A DNA stretch of 20,775 nucleotides, from NCBI GenBank assembly GCA_964613385.1, contig CAZTGZ010000041.1, positions 1-20,775 on the forward strand. The letters run 5' to 3'. The stretch is from CAZTGZ01 sp964613385 (lineage in GTDB: Bacteria > Bacteroidota > Bacteroidia > NS11-12g > UBA9320). Shown here piece by piece: positions 15,901-20,775 of this stretch. Each line of letters opens with the position of its first letter. Position 1 is the first letter of the stretch. The notes under the pieces are model-generated. The model was not told where the DNA came from. It did not search any database and worked only from the letters and a program-made list of their open reading frames with translations. The position numbers were made by a program, and so were the translations under genes.

Positions 15901-16584
15901 CGGTAGTTTCAATCGGTTAGGTGGAGGTGGTTCTGCGCCCATCATGGAATTATCACCTCCCTGGTAGGGAAGCGCAATCGAATAAATCAACTCATCTCCA
16001 TCCGGATCTACAGCAGAATTGAGAATATTGGTTGTATCATTCGCACACATGTACGGAGAGGGAATCCCCGAAAATGCCGGAGAACTGTTTATAATGCTGG
16101 TGGGCGGAATCTGACAGTAATAGGTTTGACCCATAAATGGCTGTCCCCCATCGTTCGGAAGGTTGTCCTGTATGTTCCTGCAACACCGCACATAGGTCAA
16201 TAAATATCCAACTGAACTTGGTGCAACATCGATGAATCCCTGATAAAATCCCTCTTCAATACAGACTTTTCGTTTGTAATAGTCGCAGTCTATATTGCCC
16301 GGCGGCTCCACATTTTTACGTGTCAACAACCTGATTTTCGCGACATTGTACAAGTCTTTATTGGTGTTATTGAAATATACACCTATTGAAATTTCATTAT
16401 CGAGCGGAACCTCACTTTGCAAACAATCTCTGTAAAGATTTAAGGTAACAAAGTAGCGAATCATTCCATTTGGCAATGGCCCAACATATCGATAACTCAT
16501 ATATCCCCCCACCAAATGCGTTGCATACGAAGTGATTCCTGAGGAAATCATCAGGACAAGCAATATGTATCGGATATAACGCAA
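12997..16584 (-). CDS. Large secreted protein with PKD-like repeats and T9SS type B (gliding-motility) C-terminal domain
   Basis: The product has 1195 residues. The start codon is TTG: a stop lies two codons upstream, and the next ATG (codon 12) would remove the basic n-region of the signal peptide (RYIRYILLVLMISSGITSYA, cut near 21). The N-terminal domain begins THLVGGYMSYRY, typical of Bacteroidota T9SS cargo, and is cysteine-rich to about 160. A cadherin/Ig-like stretch at about 300-410 follows. Then come six PKD-like repeats of about 80 residues (about 417-496, 500-578, 581-658, 665-750, 754-833, 838-919), each with PxxVC, YxW and GxG near an Asn/Asp-Trp. Two fibronectin-like segments reach about 1105. 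The type B sorting domain (1106-1195) shows PNAFTPNADQMNDGF, IFNRWGEKLW and AGVYMYRL. It is probably exported through the outer membrane and held on or released from the cell surface, perhaps as an adhesin. Confidence 0.93.
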   Translation of the reverse strand: MRYIRYILLVLMISSGITSYATHLVGGYMSYRYVGPLPNGMIRYFVTLNLYRDCLQSEVPLDNEISIGVYFNNTNKDLYNVAKIRLLTRKNVEPPGNIDCDYYKRKVCIEEGFYQGFIDVAPSSVGYLLTYVRCCRNIQDNLPNDGGQPFMGQTYYCQIPPTSIINSSPAFSGIPSPYMCANDTTNILNSAVDPDGDELIYSIALPYQGGDNSMMGAEPPPPNRLKLPIDPVVYNPGYSYTSPFGANGMALVNPSNGLTSLFAPKTGSYVIAVEVQEWRQGKLLSVVRLDLQILVLDCPPNNAPRISNSTTSFEAEIGSKICFNISASDKDMDVVSLAGKGDIFTGANGYTGPKATLTKTSGAGSTTSEFCWQTDCNLSTQKTYIFTAEVWDDGCPPKFDNKNFSITLKPFQGADGISGPDPVCNYSKNNLYTALNTKAGSKFQWIVNGGEIKGSDSGSTVLIDWLTEGTGSITVTEISRFGCPGKPFTRNITILKSPDLPVITGKDTVCEGTMNEPYSVGSTPNSTYQWSVLNGALTPNGNTASVNWPVKGQGRIWALERSQNGCLSDTAYKNVNIRKPQPFVEGTYSVCPNAQGIEYQVNSDWGSTYLWNIVGGTLSSGQGTSKVKVNWGNQGLGEIQVTETDRFGCKSELIRTQVDKNYILQGSFPSGPDEVCEFDADVSYTAKRVQNSVYYWQISGGTQASGDSSPNIQVNWGATGNGYVSVQERSFDQVNQRACSSAYNRLDVIIHPLPVATIIQGDTDICEGPDTLLYTLAGFPRSTYTWKLDGVVLPENGPTLKMVWNTPGIYQLSVKELTENNCPGIEIDTVVSVRPKPATQGIFGDQVVCVPDITGRSYSVKGFANSHYLWQVNQGNIIQGSGTDSVIVDWQNIRYAGISFVEVSEYGCYGDTLRLPVYVHDLQVYLDVISVGYPDDRMYTEWKQGIDSANDQPFVIEKRKAGTGDFWNVAGITESTIHNFLDKPLNTDDFPYNYRIKGTDMCGNVRISEVHTNIWLSGQKAEDEESISLIFSPYLGWQNGVDFYEIYRKSNRDEDFSLVQIAMPNSTISFPISVRSFKDCFRIKGYELTGNQKVTWSNEICFNYLPNVFVPNAFTPNADQMNDGFRAIPVSVDKYEMHIFNRWGEKLWSTSKLDESWNGEYLGQKAQAGVYMYRLKFTDFENREYYKSGTFHLLR

Positions 16585-16670
16585 TGTTTAAGCCATCGGT
16601 TCTACTAATATAACCCTAAATATGCTAAAATCGTTTGAGACACGGACGAATAGTTGCATTTTTCGTTGAA

Positions 16671-17225
16671 TTATTGAATTGCGGTTACAAATCGGGGCAA
16701 ATTTTCAAATGAAGCCAGTGCAATTCCTGTTTCATCCTTTACACCTTCCGAATTGATCCAGACGGCGTGCATACCCGAATTTTTAGCAAACCACATATCT
16801 GATTCTGAATCACCTGCCATGATAGACTTTTTCATATCTATTTCAGGAAAATCAAGCTTGGCCGCTTGCGCCATCCCTGATCCCGGTTTTCGCATATTAC
16901 TCTGCTCACTTTTCAGATGAGGACTGAAATAAATTTTGTCAATTCTACCGCCGTGGGACTCAATTTCCCGGCACATTTCATCATGTATAATCGATAAATC
17001 CTGCACGGTCATCAATCCTTTTCCGATTCCCTGTTGATTCGTAACCACGATAACGCAACCAAAAATTTGTGAGAGTTTGCGTATTGCATCGGGAACATCC
17101 GGTAAAAATTCAAACTCTTCCAACTTTTTTACATAATCATCCGGCAGTCGGCGGTTGATGACGCCATCCCTGTCGAGAAACAAAGTCCAGGATTGATCAA
17201 TATTTAAGTGATGTAAAAGTTTCAT
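16671..17225 (-). CDS. gmhB: HAD-IIIA phosphatase, D-glycero-D-manno-heptose 1,7-bisphosphate 7-phosphatase
   Basis: I choose the ATG at 17225 (184 residues). The longer frame from 17273 only adds 16 residues deep inside hddC and makes the overlap 77 nt instead of 29. HAD motifs are complete: FLDRDGVIN with the nucleophile and acid Asp18 and Asp20, VVTNQQGIGKG (motif II), the RKPGSGM lysine (motif III) and GDSESDM (motif IV). The enzyme removes the 7-phosphate from heptose bisphosphate in the cytoplasm. Its position after hddA and hddC fixes the pathway better than sequence alone, because histidinol-phosphatases share this fold. The usual zinc loop of GmhB (Cys-x-His and Cys-x-Cys) reads SPHLKSEQSNMRKP here, so all three cysteines are missing. 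Confidence 0.88.
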   Translation of the reverse strand: MKLLHHLNIDQSWTLFLDRDGVINRRLPDDYVKKLEEFEFLPDVPDAIRKLSQIFGCVIVVTNQQGIGKGLMTVQDLSIIHDEMCREIESHGGRIDKIYFSPHLKSEQSNMRKPGSGMAQAAKLDFPEIDMKKSIMAGDSESDMWFAKNSGMHAVWINSEGVKDETGIALASFENLPRFVTAIQ

Positions 17226-17901
17226 TTGCTTTCTGGTAATCTTCCGGAATGCCGATATCAATGAAATAAGCATCAGAACACCAGCCTGCTATCTGATGTT
17301 TGGCGGCGAGAGGCTCCCATATGCTCGATTCCAGTGAAAATTTAGCATCCGGGTAATTCACCAACAATTGGGTTTCCATACAGTAGACCCCGGCATTAAT
17401 CCATCCATTTTCCAATCCGGTCTTTTTCTCCCTGAATGCCGTAATGATACCATCTTTTATTTCAACCGTACCATATCGATCCGGATGTTCAATTTCTTTG
17501 AGAAAAATGGCCGCAGGTGTGTTCATGGAACGGCGAAAATCCACCAATGCCAATGCAGGTGCATCAAAATAGGTATCCCCATTATAGACCAATACTTCTT
17601 CAGTTTGGGCAATTTTACAAGCCATTTTCAGAGCCCCACCTGTTCCGAGTGGTTCATTTTCAATGGAATAAAGTATATCCATATTGAGAAACTTATCACC
17701 AAAATAAGCCTCAATCTGCTCGTGTTTATAACCGGTTGCTAGTATGACTCTCTTTGCTCCCTGTTCATTTAAAAAACTCAACACATAGTGTAAAAATGGC
17801 TTGTTTGCAACCGGAGCCATGGGTTTGGGCACTTCGCTGACAACCTGTTGAAGTCGGGTACCAAAGCCGCCGGCTAAAATAACCACATCAGGCCAGGTCA
17901 T
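17197..17901 (-). CDS. hddC: D-glycero-alpha-D-manno-heptose 1-phosphate nucleotidyltransferase (HddC type)
   Basis: The product has 234 residues with a sugar-nucleotidyltransferase fold. The activating loop LAGGFGTRL is at 9-17, PKPMAPV at 25-31, LGTGGAL at 85-91 and NGDTYF (metal Asp) at 107-112, followed by INAGVYCM. In the known pathway HddC uses GTP to make GDP-D-glycero-alpha-D-manno-heptose. GTP versus another nucleotide cannot be read from the motifs, and the operon context gives the assignment. The ATG overlaps the hddA stop as ATGA (17901-17898), and the 3' end overlaps gmhB by 29 nt. The product would serve as donor for a surface glycan, S-layer glycan or lipopolysaccharide. Confidence 0.88.
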   Translation of the reverse strand: MTWPDVVILAGGFGTRLQQVVSEVPKPMAPVANKPFLHYVLSFLNEQGAKRVILATGYKHEQIEAYFGDKFLNMDILYSIENEPLGTGGALKMACKIAQTEEVLVYNGDTYFDAPALALVDFRRSMNTPAAIFLKEIEHPDRYGTVEIKDGIITAFREKKTGLENGWINAGVYCMETQLLVNYPDAKFSLESSIWEPLAAKHQIAGWCSDAYFIDIGIPEDYQKANETFTSLKY

Positions 17902-18920
17902 ACACTATAGCTATAACAACCTTCTCTGGTGAATGCGAGAGGTTGATGTTGTAAATTCATTTTTTTCAATGCATTGAATACGGGATATCTGCTGTTTCCC
18001 GGGCAATAAAATATAATAAATCCACCGCCCCCTGCCCCACTGATTTTACCTCCATTGGCACCAGCTTTTATGGCTGTATCATAGATTTCTTCGATATGTG
18101 AATTGCTAATCCCGGTCGCAATTCGCTTTTTGTTTTCCCAACCAAAGTGCAAAATTTCGCCAATTCTGTCTATTTGTCCGGTGAGTAATGCCTCTTTCAT
18201 CATCACACTTTGTTCTTTGAGTTTATGGGTTGCTTCGATAGCTGCTGCGATTGACTCTTCGATATTATGGCTCTGTTTCTTGATAATTTCAGCTGATTCT
18301 CTGGAAGTTCCGGTATAAAATAGCAAAAGATTATTTTCTAACTCACTGACGAATTTCTGCTTTACCCGAAGTGGATTCACAATAACTTTATCATCCTTAT
18401 AAAATTCCATAAAATTAAATCCACCGAAAGTTGCAGCATATTGATCCTGCCTGCCGCCGGAAAGCCCCAGGTCGATACGTTCAATTTCATAAGCCAGATG
18501 AGCCATATCGTACTCACCCAGGGGGATTTTAAACCATTCTGAAAAACAGCCCAAAATTGCTACAACCAGTGTAGATGAAGATCCAAGGCCTGATCCGGCA
18601 GGAGCATCTACGAAAGTGGTTAACCTAAACCCAATATCCGGAATATGGTATTGGCTCCTGAGCCGGTTATAAACCCCGGCAGCAAGGTCGAATTTCCCTT
18701 CGATCGGTAATGAACCCACTTGATATCTTAAGCTTACATTTCTATCAATGGATACCAATTCTATTGATGGATCCGCCAATGGTTCTATGTTGGCATATGC
18801 GTACATATTCAAGGTCGCATTGAGTATAGACCCTCCGAATTGGTCACAATAGGGTGAAACATCCGTTCCGCCTCCGGCCAAACCGAGTCTCAACGGAGCT
18901 TTGCTGCGATACATGGTCAT
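17898..18920 (-). CDS. hddA: D-glycero-alpha-D-manno-heptose 7-phosphate kinase (GHMP kinase)
   Basis: The product has 340 residues and normal GHMP-kinase layout. PLRLGLAGGGTDVSPY at the N-terminus is characteristic of heptose and related sugar kinases. The ATP-binding loop PAGSGLGSSS is at 107-116, GGRQDQYAATFGG at 155-167 (catalytic Asp region) and SGAGGGGF at 294-301. The enzyme phosphorylates C1 of heptose 7-phosphate with ATP in the cytoplasm, giving the bisphosphate used by GmhB. It is the first gene of the hddA-hddC-gmhB operon. The start may be the ATG at 18920 or the one two codons later at 18914; a -7 element ends only 8 nt before the first. Confidence 0.9.
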   Translation of the reverse strand: MTMYRSKAPLRLGLAGGGTDVSPYCDQFGGSILNATLNMYAYANIEPLADPSIELVSIDRNVSLRYQVGSLPIEGKFDLAAGVYNRLRSQYHIPDIGFRLTTFVDAPAGSGLGSSSTLVVAILGCFSEWFKIPLGEYDMAHLAYEIERIDLGLSGGRQDQYAATFGGFNFMEFYKDDKVIVNPLRVKQKFVSELENNLLLFYTGTSRESAEIIKKQSHNIEESIAAAIEATHKLKEQSVMMKEALLTGQIDRIGEILHFGWENKKRIATGISNSHIEEIYDTAIKAGANGGKISGAGGGGFIIFYCPGNSRYPVFNALKKMNLQHQPLAFTREGCYSYSV

Positions 18921-18928
18921 GTTGGCCT

Positions 18929-18936
18929 CAAAGTTA
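18929..18936 (-). promoter_or_regulatory. Candidate -7 promoter element of the GDP-heptose operon (TAACTTTG)
   Basis: On the minus strand TAACTTTG matches TAnnTTTG exactly and ends 8 nt before the first hddA ATG. An ATTG with its last base at 18953 lies 16 bp upstream of it, a little close for a -33 element. The implied leader is a few bases long, or about 8 if the second ATG is used. Confidence 0.45.
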
Positions 18937-18944
18937 CATAATTG

Positions 18945-18963
18945 CTGCTTGGCAATCCAGCAG
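18945..18963 (-). other. Imperfect hairpin between rqcH-like gene and hddA
   Basis: CTGCTGG and CCAAGCAG on the minus strand can pair around ATTG with one bulged A. It lies between the end of the NFACT gene and the hddA -7 element. No U tract follows, so a classic intrinsic terminator is not supported; it may be a weak terminator, a 3' end stabiliser or chance. Confidence 0.25.
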
Positions 18964-19004
18964 GATACACGAGAACGGACAGGAAAATGGACAGCATTAA
19001 ATTT

Positions 19005-20468
19005 TCAAGACTCTAAATGATCCGGAGAAAGCGGCTCTGCCAAAATGGTATGCTCCAGCTGAACAGCTACTGTACCTAGGTTCATACCGGGAATGGGCCT
19101 CACATGTTTTCTATATGCCCACACTACCCTCACCAGTGAGTTCCCTTTGCCCTTGCTATTCCAGGCCGCAAGAGATGCTGCTTTTTCTAAAACATAGGGC
19201 TCTGGCTTCTTGTTTCCGCATCTCACGATTACATGCGCTCCTTTTTCATCGCGTGCATGCATCCAAATATCAGATTTTGCCGCCTTGCGCAAAATTTCCA
19301 TATTCCCTTTGGCGTGTTTACCCACCCAAACCTCAAATCCCTCTATGGTGCATCGATAATATCCTTTTGCCACAGCATGAGAAGCTTTGTCTTCGGATTC
19401 AACCGTTATTTCCGCCTGATCGGATAAATTCTCAATCTGCGCTTCAAGTTCCTTCAGCTTGAGCTGCTCAATTTCGAGCTCCTTATGCTCACCTTTCGAT
19501 TTTCGATAATATCTCTCCGCATTCTCGGCCGGACTTAATTCAGGTTTAAGTTTAATCAGGATTTGATTACCTGAAAAATCCGGTAACTTAATTTCCTTCG
19601 TCCCCTTTGAAATCAAATAGGAATAAGTCAGAATCGCATCCGCTTGCGTTTTGTATGCCGTCTTAGAATTCAGCATTTCAATTTTCTTCAGACATCCGAT
19701 TCTTTGCTTCTCTAAGCGCTGTAAACGACCCATTTGATAAGCCATCATTTCCTGCTCCCTTGCAATTGTTTTGCTTTTCCGAAGCAATTTTTTACAACTA
19801 AAAGCAACGGCCTCACATTTATTTGCAAATCGAATGGTATCCGGGGCTTCTTCAAGTTTTAATATGCCGTTTTCATCGATAAACCAATCAGAAGCAAATT
19901 TCTCCAACACTTTTTTACAAACCGTTTCAGTGTCACATTGATCGAAATAGTCTTGTGTGGAAGCAAAATCCATTAAAACATCAGGAAAGAAAGGGCATTG
20001 TTTCCTGAGTTCGTTGGCATTCGCAGCACTGATTTTCTTGCTCATGGCATTTGACCGGGGAGAAACATCTTCCACCCCATCTGATTTGCCTCTGAACGTT
20101 CGGATGATTTCATGTTGGTTCTGCCAGAAAATCTTGCTGTTGTTCCCGTAAAAAGCCAAAATGAGAGTGCCCTGATTTAAAACAATGTCGATGCGTCTTT
20201 CGGTAGGAAATGATGTAATTTGGCGAACAAAACCGTTGATTTCAGGGTGAAATTTTTGTCTGTTCTTCTGGGGAATATGATGCGTCTCGGGAAAAAAAAT
20301 ATACGGTATTCTACGGAACCAGGTAACATGAATATTCCCTTTGTTTGTGATTAAAAACCAATCGTCTTTGCTCGTCGTGAAGCAATCGGCTACTTCTGCA
20401 TTTTCAAGTTGATGGTGCAGACATTCGGCCAAATAGTGTAAAACAACTGCTTGATACCAGGTTGACAT
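19005..20468 (-). CDS. rqcH: NFACT-family protein, RqcH/NEMF homologue of ribosome-associated quality control
   Basis: In other bacteria RqcH binds obstructed 50S subunits carrying peptidyl-tRNA and recruits tRNA-Ala to add C-terminal alanine tails that mark stalled chains for degradation. The product has 487 residues. The NFACT-N-like part is at about 1-200. A helical/coiled-coil middle follows (about 225-270, then LSPAENAERYYRKSKGEHKE at 311-330 and a second Leu/Glu-rich helix to 350). The NFACT-R (DUF814) domain is at about 368-478, with DIWMHARDEKGAHVIVR (400-416), LEKAASLAAWNSKGKG and VRPIPGMNLGTV. The region of the catalytic Asp-Arg pair known from B. subtilis RqcH reads ERRI here. The start overlaps the map stop by one base (TAATG). 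The gene name is given by homology; the tailing activity is inferred. Confidence 0.88.
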   Translation of the reverse strand: MSTWYQAVVLHYLAECLHHQLENAEVADCFTTSKDDWFLITNKGNIHVTWFRRIPYIFFPETHHIPQKNRQKFHPEINGFVRQITSFPTERRIDIVLNQGTLILAFYGNNSKIFWQNQHEIIRTFRGKSDGVEDVSPRSNAMSKKISAANANELRKQCPFFPDVLMDFASTQDYFDQCDTETVCKKVLEKFASDWFIDENGILKLEEAPDTIRFANKCEAVAFSCKKLLRKSKTIAREQEMMAYQMGRLQRLEKQRIGCLKKIEMLNSKTAYKTQADAILTYSYLISKGTKEIKLPDFSGNQILIKLKPELSPAENAERYYRKSKGEHKELEIEQLKLKELEAQIENLSDQAEITVESEDKASHAVAKGYYRCTIEGFEVWVGKHAKGNMEILRKAAKSDIWMHARDEKGAHVIVRCGNKKPEPYVLEKAASLAAWNSKGKGNSLVRVVWAYRKHVRPIPGMNLGTVAVQLEHTILAEPLSPDHLES

Positions 20469-20775
20469 TAGAAGTCACCAAAGACATCTGTTAATGCTTC
20501 AAAACCTGTTTCAGTGACCAACATGGTGTGTTCAAATTGCGCACTTAGTTTACCGTCAATGGTGCGTGCTGTCCAACCATCGTTCCGATCTATTTTCGCC
20601 CTTGCTTTCCCCTGATTAATCATAGGCTCAATGGTAAAAATCATTCCGGGCTTGAGTCTGGGACCCGTATTTTTCTCTGAAATATGACAAACTTCAGGGT
20701 CTTCATGAAACTTTATACCAACGCCATGTCCGCAGAATTGATAGACAACACTATATCCATTTGTATGGGCATGTT
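20468..20775 (-). CDS. map: Methionine aminopeptidase type I, C-terminal part (5' end outside window)
   Basis: The last 101 codons are visible, ending at TAA 20470-20468. The metal ligands in this part are present: His in FCGHGVGIKFHEDPEV, Glu in GMIFTIEPMI, and Glu in SAQFEHTMLVTETGFE. The enzyme removes the initiator methionine from nascent proteins at the ribosome exit and uses two divalent metal ions; the two aspartate ligands lie upstream of the window. The TAATG junction with the following NFACT gene puts two nascent-chain functions in one transcript. The tail LTDVFGDF is short and typical of the bacterial enzyme. Confidence 0.95.
   Translation of the reverse strand, partial: HAHTNGYSVVYQFCGHGVGIKFHEDPEVCHISEKNTGPRLKPGMIFTIEPMINQGKARAKIDRNDGWTARTIDGKLSAQFEHTMLVTETGFEALTDVFGDF

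Noticed and set aside
17226..17273. Longer gmhB start at 17273
   Set aside because: The extra 16 residues lie deep within hddC, enlarge the overlap to 77 nt and are outside the HAD fold.
17368..17742. 124-residue plus-strand frame opposite hddC
   Set aside because: It lies opposite conserved nucleotidyltransferase motifs and shows no family features of its own.

Overview
The window looks like a draft or metagenome-assembled piece of a Bacteroidota chromosome, most likely from the Chitinophagales/Saprospiria side of the phylum, although that placement is only a guess. Four things support the phylum call. One secreted giant ends in a type B, gliding-motility-associated type IX secretion (T9SS) sorting domain. 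There is a CarboxypepD_reg/plug/beta-barrel outer-membrane protein of the OMP_b-brl_3 type. Several genes are preceded by the Bacteroidota -7 promoter element TAnnTTTG rather than clear Shine-Dalgarno sites. Many genes overlap through ATGA or TAATG junctions. Two runs of N (10 and 120 bases) are assembly gaps.

Layout. Positions 1-1525 (+) hold the tail of a coiled-coil protein, panB (pantothenate synthesis) and a small two-helix membrane protein, all overlapping by 1-4 nt. Next is a Dps ferritin-like gene (1696-2192) whose reading frame is broken only by the artificial 10-N gap. It converges, 3 bp apart, on a 931-residue TonB-receptor-like outer-membrane protein (2196-4991, -), which is divergent from fhs (formate-tetrahydrofolate ligase, 5179-6864, +). 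After the 120-N gap comes a minus-strand tRNA operon, Ser(GCT)-Pro(TGG)-Arg(TCT), with a clear promoter. It is divergent from an 875-residue protein made of two N-terminal beta-rich repeats and two CbxX/CbbX-type AAA+ modules (7467-10094). A membrane-linked family 2 glycosyltransferase and rsmG follow (10169-11889, +).

The rest is on the minus strand. A three-gene overlapping operon (16584 down to 11886) makes a 1195-residue T9SS cargo with six PKD-like repeats plus two small lipoproteins. A GDP-heptose operon, hddA-hddC-gmhB (18920 down to 16671), starts from its own TAnnTTTG promoter. At the end, map (methionine aminopeptidase, 5' end outside the window) overlaps an RqcH/NFACT ribosome-quality-control homologue.

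Most of the window is housekeeping and cell-envelope biology. I see no CRISPR array, transposase, integrase or phage genes. The least explained parts are the repeat-plus-tandem-AAA+ protein, the secreted-protein/lipoprotein operon, and a GmhB whose usual zinc ligands are missing.
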